A DNA stretch of 64,000 bases from Pseudomaricurvus sp033283175 (GTDB taxonomy: Bacteria; Pseudomonadota; Gammaproteobacteria; Pseudomonadales; Cellvibrionaceae). The notes beneath the pieces are model-generated. The model was not told the origin of the DNA and did not search any database. It saw only the letters and a list, made by a program, of their open reading frames with translations. The position numbers and the translations under genes are program-made. Shown in pieces: positions 34,448 through 43,856 of the stretch. Position 1 is the first letter of the stretch, and every line of letters starts with the position of its first letter. The stretch is from contig JAWMQM010000001.1 of NCBI GenBank assembly GCA_033283175.1, forward strand, positions 1,786,783 to 1,850,782, in the 5' to 3' direction.

Positions 34448-36355
34448 ATGTCGAACTATACCGCTCAGGATATTGAAGTTTTAACGGGGCTGGATCCGGT
34501 CAAGAAACGCCCCGGCATGTACACCGAAACCACCCGCCCCAACCACCTGGCCCAGGAAGTGATCGACAACAGTGTCGATGAGGCGCTGGCGGGACACGCC
34601 CGTAATATCGAAGTGGTCCTGCACAAGGATCACTCCCTCACCTGCTCCGATGACGGCCGTGGCATGCCGGTGGATATCCATCCTGAGCAGGGCAAGCCCG
34701 GTGTGGAAGTGATCCTCTCTACCCTCCACGCGGGCGGTAAATTCTCCAACAAGAACTACCAGTTCTCCGGCGGTCTGCACGGTGTGGGTGTGTCGGTGGT
34801 GAACGCCCTCTCCAAAGCGCTGGAAGTGACCATCAAGCGCGATGGCCAGGTGCACCGCATCGGCTTCAAAGATGGCAACAAGGCCAGTGACCTGGCGGTG
34901 ATCGACAGCTGCGGCAAGCGCAACACCGGCACCAGCGTACGTTTCCTGCCGGACCCCCAATACTTCGATTCCAACAAATTCTCTGTGTCGCGGCTGCGCC
35001 ATGTGCTGCGTGCCAAGGCGGTGTTGTGTCCCGGTCTGCGGGTGGTGTTCAAGGATGAGCAGAGTGGCGAAACCGATGAGTGGTACTACGAGGATGGTCT
35101 CAAGGACTACCTCGCCGCCTCTACCAACGGCTGGGAAACCCTGCCAGCAGAGCCTTTTATCGGCAGTTTCAGCGCCGATACCGAGGCCGCCGACTGGGCC
35201 GTGCAGTGGCTGCCGGAAGGCGGCGAGCTGATTCAGGAGAGCTACGTTAACCTGATCCCCACTGCCCAGGGCGGCACACACGTCAACGGCCTGCGCACCG
35301 GCCTGCTGGATGCGCTGCGGGAGTTCTGTGAATTCCGCAACCTGCTGCCCCGGGGCGTCAAGCTGGCCCCCGAGGACATCTGGGCCAACTGCTGCTTTGT
35401 GCTCTCCTCCAAGCTCGCGGATCCGCAATTCTCCGGCCAGACCAAGGAGCGTCTCTCCTCCCGTGAGGCGGCAGCGTTTGTCTCCGGTGTGGTGAAAGAC
35501 TCCTTCAGCCTGTGGCTCAATCAGCACACGGAGGACGGCGACAAGCTGGCGGAGTACTGCATCAGCAACGCCCAGAAGCGGGTGCGCTCCAGCAAGAAGG
35601 TGGCGCGTAAAAAGATTACCCAGGGACCGGCACTGCCGGGCAAACTGGCAGACTGCTCCAGCGGCGAGCCTGAGCGCAGTGAATTGTTCCTGGTGGAAGG
35701 TGACTCGGCTGGTGGTTCTGCCAAGCAGGCCCGCGACCGCGAGTTCCAGGCGATCCTGCCGCTGCGGGGAAAAATCCTCAACAGCTGGGAAGTGGACAGC
35801 CAGGAAGTGCTGGCGTCACAGGAGATTCACGACATCTCGGTGGCCCTGGGGATCGATCCCGGCTCCGACGATCTCTCCAACCTGCGCTACCACAAGGTTT
35901 GCATCCTCGCCGATGCCGACTCCGACGGCTTGCACATCGCCACCCTGATCTGCGCCCTGTTCGTGCGTCACTTCAAGGCCATGGTGGCGGCAGGACATGT
36001 CTACGTGGCGATGCCGCCGCTGTATCGCGTTGATATCGGCAAAGAGGTCTACTACGCCCTTGATGACGCCGAGAAGGATGGTGTGATCCAGCGCATCAAG
36101 GCAGAGAAGAAAAAGGGCACTATCGGCGTGCAGCGCTTTAAGGGTCTCGGTGAAATGAACCCGCTGCAACTGCGGGAGACCACCATGGACCCGGATACCC
36201 GCCGCCTGGTGCAGCTGCGCGTCGAGCCGGGTGACGACACCAATCAGATGCTGGATATGCTGCTGGGCAAGAAGCGCGCGTCTGATCGCAAGGTGTGGCT
36301 GGAGGAGAAGGGCAACCTGGCGGATACCGGTCTCGAAGTCGCTGTAAACAACTGA
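34448..36355 (+). CDS. parE: DNA topoisomerase IV subunit B
   Basis: 635 residues, the typical ParE length. N-terminal GHKL ATPase: QEVIDNSVDEALAGHA, DDGRGMPVD, GGKFSNKNYQFSGGLHGVG. TOPRIM domain: LFLVEGDSAGGSAKQARDR and LADADSDGLHIATL. Pairs with ParC (not in window) to decatenate daughter chromosomes; target of aminocoumarins. Ends the tolC-block operon and is followed by a strong terminator. Confidence 0.97.
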   Translation: MSNYTAQDIEVLTGLDPVKKRPGMYTETTRPNHLAQEVIDNSVDEALAGHARNIEVVLHKDHSLTCSDDGRGMPVDIHPEQGKPGVEVILSTLHAGGKFSNKNYQFSGGLHGVGVSVVNALSKALEVTIKRDGQVHRIGFKDGNKASDLAVIDSCGKRNTGTSVRFLPDPQYFDSNKFSVSRLRHVLRAKAVLCPGLRVVFKDEQSGETDEWYYEDGLKDYLAASTNGWETLPAEPFIGSFSADTEAADWAVQWLPEGGELIQESYVNLIPTAQGGTHVNGLRTGLLDALREFCEFRNLLPRGVKLAPEDIWANCCFVLSSKLADPQFSGQTKERLSSREAAAFVSGVVKDSFSLWLNQHTEDGDKLAEYCISNAQKRVRSSKKVARKKITQGPALPGKLADCSSGEPERSELFLVEGDSAGGSAKQARDREFQAILPLRGKILNSWEVDSQEVLASQEIHDISVALGIDPGSDDLSNLRYHKVCILADADSDGLHIATLICALFVRHFKAMVAAGHVYVAMPPLYRVDIGKEVYYALDDAEKDGVIQRIKAEKKKGTIGVQRFKGLGEMNPLQLRETTMDPDTRRLVQLRVEPGDDTNQMLDMLLGKKRASDRKVWLEEKGNLADTGLEVAVNN

Positions 36356-36379
36356 GCCGGATGCAAGTTTTCAGCATTG

Positions 36380-36412
36380 CAAAAAGGCGGGTAGCAATAC
36401 CCGCCTTTTTTG
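36380..36412. terminator. Rho-independent terminator after parE
   Basis: AAAAAGGCGGGT-agcaat-ACCCGCCTTTTTT is a perfect GC stem flanked by A and T runs, 25 bases after the parE stop. It works in both directions and can also end the nitronate monooxygenase transcript from the right. Confidence 0.92.
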
Positions 36413-36471
36413 TTGCCGGCTGGTTATTGTATCCCTATCTGGAGGGGCTGTGTTGTCGCGTCGGCATTACT

Positions 36472-37518
36472 TCACATCAACCCCATTAATTGACGCGTTA
36501 ATTCCGTCGCCGAGACTTCCCGGCAGCCTGCCGTGTCTTCACCGCACCACATAGGGGAAAAATCGGTGCTGCCGTTTTTCTCCGCCTCTGCCCGCAAGGC
36601 GTTCACCAGATTCGCCGCCAGCGGAAATGCCGGCGCCTTGTCGCAGAGGGGGCCAATTTCTCTCATCAGGCGATTGACGATGCCCCGTGCCGGACGACCG
36701 GTAAAGACGTTGGTGATCGCCGTCTGTTGACTCTGCCCGGAGGTGAGGGCGTGCCGGTGCAGGGGGCTGATCAGGGATTCCTCGCACAACAGGTAGGCAG
36801 TACCAATCTGCACCCCGGCGGCGCCCATTCGCATGGCGGCTTCGATGTCCGTCCGGCTGGCAATGCCACCGGCGGCGATCACCGGAATCTCCAGTTGCGC
36901 GACGACTTTGGGCAGCAGCGATAGCGTGCTCTCCTGCACATTCAAATCGTGGCTGAGGAAGTGGCCGCGATGTCCGCCTGCTTCGGTGCCCTGCACAATG
37001 ACGGCATCCACGCCCCGGGCTCGCAGCCACAGTGCCTCGTCTGTGGTGGTGGCGCTGGCAATAACCCTTGCCCCACCGGCCTGAACACGCTGCAGTAACT
37101 CCGGCTCCGGCAAACCAAAATGAAAACTCACCACTTCCGGTTGCAGTTCTTCCACCACCCCGGCCAGGTCAGCATTGAACGGATGGCGGGCCGGAGTGCT
37201 GCTGATGCGGCTTACGTCCACACCCAGCTCGGCGCAGTAAGGTGCCAGCAGTGCGTACCAATCCTGTAAGTCATTCTGATTGGCGGCGGGGCTTTGGTGG
37301 CAGAAAAAATTCAGGTTGAGCGGGCCTTCGCTCTGCGCGCGAAAGCTGGCCACTTCACGTCTGATGGAATCTGCATCAAGAGTCGCACAGGGAATAGACC
37401 CCAATCCGCCGGCTCTGCTTACCGCAGCCGCGAGGCGGTAATCCTGGGCGCCTGCCATGGGCGCCTGGATCAGCGGCAGTTCTGTGCCGAACAGGTCGGT
37501 AAATTGCGGGTTGCTCAT
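36472..37518 (-). CDS. Nitronate monooxygenase (NPD family, FMN)
   Basis: 348 residues from ATG 37518, where the family start (TDLFGTELPLIQAPMAG) begins and a GGGAG ribosome site is present. The frame reaches 37680 but the extra 54 codons are not conserved-looking. FMN/phosphate motifs: VIVQGTEAGGHRGHF, VIAAGGIASRTDIEAAMRMGAAGVQIGTAYL. Class I-type enzyme that oxidises nitronates such as propionate-3-nitronate. Convergent with parE via the terminator. Could be another member of the family with enoyl-reductase-like activity. Confidence 0.88.
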   Translation of the reverse strand: MSNPQFTDLFGTELPLIQAPMAGAQDYRLAAAVSRAGGLGSIPCATLDADSIRREVASFRAQSEGPLNLNFFCHQSPAANQNDLQDWYALLAPYCAELGVDVSRISSTPARHPFNADLAGVVEELQPEVVSFHFGLPEPELLQRVQAGGARVIASATTTDEALWLRARGVDAVIVQGTEAGGHRGHFLSHDLNVQESTLSLLPKVVAQLEIPVIAAGGIASRTDIEAAMRMGAAGVQIGTAYLLCEESLISPLHRHALTSGQSQQTAITNVFTGRPARGIVNRLMREIGPLCDKAPAFPLAANLVNALRAEAEKNGSTDFSPMWCGEDTAGCREVSATELTRQLMGLM

Positions 37519-37921
37519 AGTAGTAATACTCCCTGTGCCAGTCATCGGTGCTTGTCTGCTGTCGTGGCGTAATCGAAGGTAGGCTATGGCCGAGAGTGTT
37601 GTGCCTTGTAAGTTACACCTATTGCGCCCATAGTGGGGCGTAGCTACTGCTTGGCGTGATAGCGGCAAGCAGTGGGTCACCTGGGGGCGCGATTATCGCC
37701 GGGATTTCACCACCTGCATCTTCCCCGGGTACTTGAACCATTCATTATAGCTGGCAACCCGCTGGCTCTGCTCTGTATCCGCCGGGCAGGACCTTGCTAG
37801 TCGTGGGTTGCAAGCACACCTGTTGGGCGGGGCGAAGAAGTCTCGTTCCAAGAGCTACATGCTCACAGCATGCGTCGCCTGATACAGAAGTTTTGCCGGC
37901 ACTGGAGCCGCTGTTAATCCC
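37519..37921. other. Intergenic region between divergent genes
   Basis: 403 bases with no plausible gene; the overlapping frame on the minus strand has no signal. It must hold the promoters of the nitronate monooxygenase (leftward) and the Cys-repeat operon (rightward). A 6-bp inverted repeat, CATGCT-cac-AGCATG (37858-37872), lies 50 bases before the Cys-repeat start. Confidence 0.5.
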
Positions 37922-38824
37922 ATGAGAATTATTTGGAAATCTCAAGTCTCGCTTCCCCAGTCGCTGATTGTTTTATGTTTTTGTATCAGCAGCTGCCTGG
38001 TTGCGGGGAGCGTATTGGCCGATGTAGCCCCGGACTTGCCCGAGCATGCCTACCAGCGTACCTACGGTAGCGGCTGGAGTTGCGTGCGAGGTTATCAACG
38101 AGTGCAAAACCACTGTCAGGTGATGGTGGTGCCAGACCACGCCTACCTGAATGCCAGTGGCAGTGGCTGGGATTGTGAGCGGGGTTATGTGAAAGGACGG
38201 GATCAATGTGACGCGGTACAGCTGCCGGATAACGCCTATCTGGTGGATTCCCAGTACGGTCCGGGTTGGTTGTGTCAACGAGGTTATCGACTCAGGAGCG
38301 GTTACGGAGATCGTCAACCGACCTGTGACAGAATTGCTGTTCCGCAGAACGCGTTTTTGACCGAGGCGCGTTATGGCCGTGGCTGGGAGTGCGAGCCGGG
38401 TTACAAATTGGAAGATGATCGGTGCGCGGCTATTGTGGTTCCCGCCAATGCCATCTCGGAACACTCCCGCTCAGGGAAGGGCTGGCGTTGCAAGCGAGGT
38501 TTTAGTGAAACGCTGGGTGGTTGTGAACCGTTGCCGCTGCCGGAGTTTGCCTATCTGGATCACGCCGGTCTGGGTTGGCAGTGTCAGCGTGGATACCGCA
38601 AGACGCAAAGCCATTGTGAGGTGGTGCCGATTCCGGAGCATGCTTTTCTTTCAAGTGCCGGCGACGACTGGCGTTGCCGGCGGGGCTACAGCAAAACGCA
38701 AAACCGTTGTGCGTTTATAGAGTTGCCACAAAATTCGCACCTGGATGCAGGCGGGAACGGTTGGGAATGCAACGAACCCTATCTCAGGTCAGGCAGTTCC
38801 TGCAAGCTCAGGCAGGGGTCTTAA
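37922..38824 (+). CDS. Exported protein with eight Cys-pair repeats
   Basis: 300 residues. Signal peptide with hydrophobic core LIVLCFCISSCLVAG, cleavage likely after VLA (residue 33). The whole mature chain is eight repeats of 31-39 residues with the pattern P-x-x-A-(Y/F)-L...G-x-G-W-x-C-x-R-G-(Y/F)...C. Each has two Cys (after W and near the end), so 16 Cys are predicted to form eight intra-repeat disulfides in the periplasm or outside. The third repeat is longest (LRSGYGDRQPTC insertion). No enzyme motif and no anchor. Next two genes, transglutaminase-like, follow at 43 and 25 bases on the same strand. Function unknown. Confidence 0.82.
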   Translation: MRIIWKSQVSLPQSLIVLCFCISSCLVAGSVLADVAPDLPEHAYQRTYGSGWSCVRGYQRVQNHCQVMVVPDHAYLNASGSGWDCERGYVKGRDQCDAVQLPDNAYLVDSQYGPGWLCQRGYRLRSGYGDRQPTCDRIAVPQNAFLTEARYGRGWECEPGYKLEDDRCAAIVVPANAISEHSRSGKGWRCKRGFSETLGGCEPLPLPEFAYLDHAGLGWQCQRGYRKTQSHCEVVPIPEHAFLSSAGDDWRCRRGYSKTQNRCAFIELPQNSHLDAGGNGWECNEPYLRSGSSCKLRQGS

Positions 38825-38867
38825 TGGTGAGAGTGGGGGAGTGTGTGGAGACGGGACAAGCTGCAGC

Positions 38868-39728
38868 ATGAAACGTTACCGGATAGTCCATCAGACCTTG
38901 TACCAGTTTCCCGGGCCGGTACAGTTGTTACCGCATACATTGAGGATACGCCCCCGTGAAGGGCATGAGCTGCGTATTGAAAGTTCAACCCTGGCCATAG
39001 TGCCGGAAGCCAGGCTGCGTTGGCACAGGGATGTGGAGGGCAACTGTGTGGCAACAGCCCACTTTATCTTTATGGGTGCGGCGCAGTCGCTGAATATCAA
39101 CAGCCAGATTATTATCCAGCAATACGATCAGCTGCCCCATGATTTTCTGGTGGCGGATTACGCGGTCAGCTACCCGTTTGCCTATCAGCCCGAAGACAGC
39201 ATTTTATTGGCTGGCTATCTCGGTACCACTGAAGAGCTGGACTATGCTCTGCTGGATCAGTGGTTGAGCGGTATCTGGCTGCCGGGTACACCGGTGCAGA
39301 CCGCGGCGCTGTTGCTGCGCCTGAACGAAAAAATTCACACCACATTTCGCTACCAGAGACGGGAGGAGGAGGGTGTGCAAACCGCCGCCCAAACCCTGCT
39401 CAGCGGCTCGGGTTCCTGTCGTGACTTTGCCAACCTGATGATGATTGCGGCGCGCCGGCTGGGGCTGGCGGCGCGCTTTGTCAGTGGCTACCTTTATACC
39501 GCCGCAACCACCGCACAGTCCGGCTCTACCCATGCCTGGACGGAAGTTTTTATCCCCGGCGCTGGCTGGAAAGGTTTCGATCCCACCATCGGCAAGCTGG
39601 CCGGGCCTGCACACATAGCCGTGGCCGTGGCGCGTACACCGCGGTCGGTGCCACCGGTAGCCGGGGCCTATCACGGCGCGCCCGGCGCCAGCATGACGGT
39701 GGATGTGCGGGTATCGTTATTGGATTGA
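38868..39728 (+). CDS. Transglutaminase-like protein with N-terminal Bact_transglu_N domain, 1
   Basis: 286 residues from ATG 38868. Start chosen because the family opening MKRYRIVHQTLYQFPGPVQLLPHTLRIRPREGH begins there. The N-terminal beta domain is followed by a transglutaminase/cysteine-protease core with Cys184 (GSGSCRDFANL), His222 (THAWTEVF) and Asp238 (GFDPT). No signal peptide, so it should act in the cytoplasm unless exported another way. In the family these proteins often sit with ATP-grasp and alpha-E genes in peptide-modification clusters; those partners are absent here. Paired with the next gene. Substrate unknown. Confidence 0.88.
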   Translation: MKRYRIVHQTLYQFPGPVQLLPHTLRIRPREGHELRIESSTLAIVPEARLRWHRDVEGNCVATAHFIFMGAAQSLNINSQIIIQQYDQLPHDFLVADYAVSYPFAYQPEDSILLAGYLGTTEELDYALLDQWLSGIWLPGTPVQTAALLLRLNEKIHTTFRYQRREEEGVQTAAQTLLSGSGSCRDFANLMMIAARRLGLAARFVSGYLYTAATTAQSGSTHAWTEVFIPGAGWKGFDPTIGKLAGPAHIAVAVARTPRSVPPVAGAYHGAPGASMTVDVRVSLLD

Positions 39729-39753
39729 ATGGCCTGACTGCGGGAGATCAGGG

Positions 39754-40536
39754 ATGAAATTACAGACCCATTGTGAACTGCAATTTGTCACCGATATGCC
39801 GACGCCGTTTGTGCTGATGCTGCGACCGCGCAGCGGGTCCCAGCAGTGGGTGGCCAGTGAAGAGTACCTGCTGCAACCGGCGGTGCCGGCGTTTGAGTTT
39901 ACCGACGAGTACGGCAACTTGTGCCAGCGGTTGATGTCCCCGGTGGGCAACTTTACCATCTCCACCTCAGCCTGTATTGAGACTGCCGATCAGGTGGACC
40001 AGGCGCCGGGTGGTGTGTTTGTGGAAATCCAGAACCTGCCCGACCGGGTGCTGCGCTACCTGCTGCCCAGTCGCTTTTGTGAGTCGGATCGATTCGGTGA
40101 TCTGGCACGCCAGATTACTGCAGGTCATTTACCGGGTTACGACCAGGTGGTGGCGATTGAACGCTGGTTGCAGGGCAATGTGCCGTTCGCACCGGGCAGC
40201 AGTTTTTCATCCCTATCAGCGGTGGAGGTTTATCAACAGCGTTCCGGGGTCTGTCGTGATCTCTCTCACCTGGGAGTGGCGCTCTGTCGCAGTCTCAGTA
40301 TTCCTGCGCGCCTGGTGGTGGGTTACCTGTACGGGTTACAGCCCATGGATCTGCACGCCTGGTTCGAAGCTTACGTCAATCACCGCTGGTATATCTTCGA
40401 TGCCACCCAGGCTCAGAAACGGGGTGGCTATGTAGCGGTGGGCTATGGTCGTGATGCGGCGGATGTGGCCATCTACAATCAGTTCGGACCGGCCTTGACC
40501 CCGGTGCGTCAGCAGGTGTCGGTGGTGCAGGTGTGA
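39754..40536 (+). CDS. Transglutaminase-like protein, 2
   Basis: 260 residues. ATG 39754 has a GGAG ribosome site and starts the family fold (LQTHCELQFVTDMPTPFVLMLRPRSG). Catalytic residues: Cys167 (SGVCRDLSHLGVALCRSL), His201 (DLHAWFEAYV) and Asp216 (YIFDATQ). A shorter N-domain than its neighbour, so not a simple tandem copy but a related paralogue. Begins 25 bases after gene 1 of the pair. No signal peptide. Ends 22 bases before the convergent hydrolase. Could be a protease or amide-forming enzyme; not determined. Confidence 0.87.
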   Translation: MKLQTHCELQFVTDMPTPFVLMLRPRSGSQQWVASEEYLLQPAVPAFEFTDEYGNLCQRLMSPVGNFTISTSACIETADQVDQAPGGVFVEIQNLPDRVLRYLLPSRFCESDRFGDLARQITAGHLPGYDQVVAIERWLQGNVPFAPGSSFSSLSAVEVYQQRSGVCRDLSHLGVALCRSLSIPARLVVGYLYGLQPMDLHAWFEAYVNHRWYIFDATQAQKRGGYVAVGYGRDAADVAIYNQFGPALTPVRQQVSVVQV

Positions 40537-40557
40537 CGGCCAGCTAGCAGCCGGGAA

Positions 40558-42081
40558 TCAGCGGGTGCTGGCGGCCTCAATGGCTTGCACAATGGCGTCT
40601 TCCTGCCATTGATAGAACGGGTTGTAGCGCAGCCGTTGAAGTCGTGCGAGGTCGTTGTTGAGCAGGGCACTCTCACCACGTGCGGGGATACGACCGAGGT
40701 TGACCATTCCCGGTTGGCGTTGGCTGCCGTCTCCGTAGATCGGGTCCCGGGGGGCAAAAGGAATGGACGTGTGGGAGAGAGAGTAGATCTCCAGCGGCCA
40801 CTTCAGGTCAGTGACTTCCGTGGTGACGGCATCGCTGCCTTGTAAGCGGTTTTGCAGCACCACATCGCGGCTGTCGGTACTGGCGTTGGTGATCAGGCTG
40901 ACATCATAGGGGTGGTTACTGTTGAGCAGTGCGTCGGGAAGCTGACGGAAATCCCGGTCAAAGAGCAATTCGGACCAGGCGCTGCGGTTGATGTCGTAGA
41001 GATAGAGGTGGTGACGCCCCGGGTTGAGCAGCTCCAGCAGCGCGCTGACATTGGCCCCGCTGTCGACAGTGGCATCGGCAACGGAGGTAAACACCTGTGT
41101 GGGAGGGAAGGGAACACCCCCGGCCGGGGTCTGCTGCTCCCGGATACGGTGTTTCACATCATCGATCAGATCGTGAATCTGGGTGGCGGCGTTCATGGTG
41201 AATGAGCTGTACTTGTAAGGGTCGTAGGGAGGCAGCAGGTTTTGCCAGGCGAGTTTCTGCAACCCCGGCAGACCAGAGAGCAGGCTGGGCAGCCAGGCAT
41301 AGCCCGCCGCAGGGGAGACTCCCAGTGCCGGTGCCAGCAGAGTCAGTCCGGCGGGTACCACCGGCTGGTCGCCCACCATGGCAGCAAGGGCGTAGTCCAC
41401 CGCCAGCAAACCACCGTTGGAGTAGCCCACCATATAGATGGGCGTCTCGGGGCCCAGCTGTGTGCGCAGGTGCTGCATCGCCAGGGCTACCACTCGCTGC
41501 CAATCCTCGTGCTCCACCTGCAGCAGCGATGATGGGGTGGTGCCGTGCCCCGGCAGTCGCAGGGCCACGACCCACAGTTGTTCCTTGCTCAGACGCTCTG
41601 CCAGCCCGCGCATGGCATAGGGGGAATCGCTGAGACCGTGCAGCAACAGTACGCCTGCCCTGGCTTCAGGCTGGGGCAGCTCGTGGGTGCGGTTCCAGTT
41701 GTCCGGGTAGGCGGTGGGATCCATGCTGCTGCCGGCCTGGTAGCGCCCCTGGGCGGCACCCTCTGTTTCGCCGAGGCGGTCGTAAATGCGGCTGGTGAGC
41801 TCACGGAACAGGCGTCCTTCCAGCTCCTGGTAATCGGCCAGGGTCATCTCCGGCGGCGCAGTGTCGGCATCAAATTCATAGCTGAGTGTGGTGGTGTGCC
41901 AGAGGCCCAGCGACGGCAGGGTGAACTGATACAGCCAGAGTCCGGCATAGGTCAGCAGCAGCGCGATGACTACACCAGCGGCGATGCGAAAGTAGGGGAT
42001 CTGGCGTTTTGGGGCGGGAGCTGAGTCTGTCGGCGTTTCCATGTCTGGCAGAATATTCCCAATAGTTGAAACGAAATGCAT
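40558..42081 (-). CDS. Membrane-anchored alpha/beta hydrolase
   Basis: 507 residues; ATG 42042 (METPTDSAP...) is an alternative start 39 bases in. A hydrophobic segment IAAGVVIALLLTYAGLWLYQF (about residues 32-52) should anchor it in the inner membrane with the rest outside. Catalytic features: oxyanion region LLLHGLSDSPYAMRGLAERL, nucleophile GYSNGG with Ser near 220, and a likely Asp/His in TSVADATVDSG and LYSLSHTSIP. Lipase/esterase-like; substrate unknown. The 212 bases above it (42082-42293) have no gene. Confidence 0.8.
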   Translation of the reverse strand: MHFVSTIGNILPDMETPTDSAPAPKRQIPYFRIAAGVVIALLLTYAGLWLYQFTLPSLGLWHTTTLSYEFDADTAPPEMTLADYQELEGRLFRELTSRIYDRLGETEGAAQGRYQAGSSMDPTAYPDNWNRTHELPQPEARAGVLLLHGLSDSPYAMRGLAERLSKEQLWVVALRLPGHGTTPSSLLQVEHEDWQRVVALAMQHLRTQLGPETPIYMVGYSNGGLLAVDYALAAMVGDQPVVPAGLTLLAPALGVSPAAGYAWLPSLLSGLPGLQKLAWQNLLPPYDPYKYSSFTMNAATQIHDLIDDVKHRIREQQTPAGGVPFPPTQVFTSVADATVDSGANVSALLELLNPGRHHLYLYDINRSAWSELLFDRDFRQLPDALLNSNHPYDVSLITNASTDSRDVVLQNRLQGSDAVTTEVTDLKWPLEIYSLSHTSIPFAPRDPIYGDGSQRQPGMVNLGRIPARGESALLNNDLARLQRLRYNPFYQWQEDAIVQAIEAASTR

Positions 42082-42293
42082 CAGGGTAATCCGTCACGGC
42101 AGCCTATCGGTGCCCGCGGTTGTCCATGTTAACCATTGTACTGCGGCCGGGCACTGCCTGCGGAGCGTCATGATGGCCACAGTCTGCAGTTGCGGCTCAT
42201 ATCACGGTTTCCTGGCTAAGGTTGAACCTGATGACAGTGTAGCGGGTTGCCGGGAATCGCGGGGCGATTGCCCCGCCCGGCACTGCGGTGTCC

Positions 42294-43574
42294 TCAGTCC
42301 GCCGGATTGCCGACCGCAGCTTGTGACGCGAGGGCAGGGGCGCGCTGCCCCACAAACAGTGACAGTACCACACCGGCCGGAAGCATAAACCACAGCCAGT
42401 TGAATGCCGTGGCGTAAGTGCCGGTAGTGTCCCGCAGGTAGCCACCCAATGGCCCTGGCAGGAACGTGAAGACTACCAGTGCCAGGCTCATGATGCCGCG
42501 TACCCTTCCGAAGTTCTCCAGCCCGAACAGCTGTGCAATAAGGGCCGCCCATGCCGGGATCATGCCGCCCATGGCGAAGCCCACCATGCCGGCGGCAATC
42601 AGGAAGGTGGGTACGCTGTTGGAAACCAGCAGGGGAAACCAGCCGATGGCGGCCAGCGCCATAGTCACGCTCAGCATACGCCGCGGCTGCAGGTGATCGC
42701 AGAGCCAGCCGAGGGCGAATTTACCGCTGATGCCACAAATGGAATAGAGGGAGATCATCAGCGCCGCGTTCTGCAGGCTGAGGCCGGATTCACGGGCGTA
42801 AGGTGCGATGTAGGTGACGCACAGCAGACCGAGGAAGCTGAGGAAACCGATACAGAGGGCGACCAGCCAGAAGTTGCGGTCGGCCAGCAGCGCGCTGGTG
42901 CTGATGGAGCCGGCTGGCGCTGTGGCTGACAAGGTTTCGTCGGGGACCGCAATGCCATCGGGAAACTGTCCGACATCGGACGGGCGGTTGATGGCAAACA
43001 GGGCCACACCGGGTATCAGCAGCAGGGCGATTCCGCAGCCGATGGTGAGCAGTGTGGCATCCCACTCCAGACGGGCCAGCAGCTGGGCGGCGATCATGGG
43101 CATGATAAAGCCACCGAGGGATATGCCGGCCGCCGTGATACCAATGGCCAGCCCACGGCGTTTTGAGAACCACTGTGCCACCATGACCGTGGTGGGGATG
43201 GCGCCGAGCATGGCAATCCCGGGAGCGAGCAGAAAAACACAGATCAGTGCCGCCTGCCACAGGCTCTGGGCCAGCGACAGGGCAATAAATCCGAGACTGA
43301 TGGTGGTGGCTCCGACCAGCATAATACGTTTGGTCCAGCCCTTATCCGCCAGATGGCCGAGCACCGGCCCCAGCAGTGCGCCGCCCACAGCAAACATGGC
43401 AGACGCGGAACCTATCTGGCCCGGGGTGGCGGACCAGGCTTGGGAGAGAGGTTCGATAAACAGCCCCAGCAGGTACATGGTGCAGCCCATTGCCACAAAC
43501 TGGCTGAATGTGCAGATGGAGAGTACTCTCCAACCGTAAAAGGTGCCTGACGAGGTGGGTACAGCAGTAGACAT
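42294..43574 (-). CDS. MFS transporter, OFA/monocarboxylate-like
   Basis: 426 residues with about 12 membrane segments. N-terminal YGWRVLSICTFSQFVAMGCTMYLLGLF and loop GHLADKGWTKRIMLVG (the MFS motif between TM2 and TM3), then QWFSKRRGLAIGITAAGISLGGF, typical of oxalate/formate-type (OFA) monocarboxylate transporters. Second-half motif LGWLCDHLQPRRML. Likely takes up a small carboxylate; substrate not readable. The 282-base region to the next start has no other gene. Confidence 0.87.
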   Translation of the reverse strand: MSTAVPTSSGTFYGWRVLSICTFSQFVAMGCTMYLLGLFIEPLSQAWSATPGQIGSASAMFAVGGALLGPVLGHLADKGWTKRIMLVGATTISLGFIALSLAQSLWQAALICVFLLAPGIAMLGAIPTTVMVAQWFSKRRGLAIGITAAGISLGGFIMPMIAAQLLARLEWDATLLTIGCGIALLLIPGVALFAINRPSDVGQFPDGIAVPDETLSATAPAGSISTSALLADRNFWLVALCIGFLSFLGLLCVTYIAPYARESGLSLQNAALMISLYSICGISGKFALGWLCDHLQPRRMLSVTMALAAIGWFPLLVSNSVPTFLIAAGMVGFAMGGMIPAWAALIAQLFGLENFGRVRGIMSLALVVFTFLPGPLGGYLRDTTGTYATAFNWLWFMLPAGVVLSLFVGQRAPALASQAAVGNPAD

Positions 43575-43856
43575 GATGATGTGGATCTCATTGTTATGTG
43601 GGGCTGGCCGGGTTTCGCCCTGACCATTGCCCTGTAATTCCGCTTTTAACCAGTGCTGGCTGCGGATCAGCCGCGAGCGGGTAGCACGGAAGTGTATCGT
43701 CTCAGCCGCCCATGTTCACCTTGCCCCAACATTTCCTTACGCTTGCGGCTGCCGGCGGGAGCGGGCTTTGCAGCTGAAATTCTGGCGCCACTGGGGGATA
43801 ATGGCGCCCTTTTTCAGCTGGTGCATTCATGGCCAGCCGTCGTTGGAGAGGTACCC

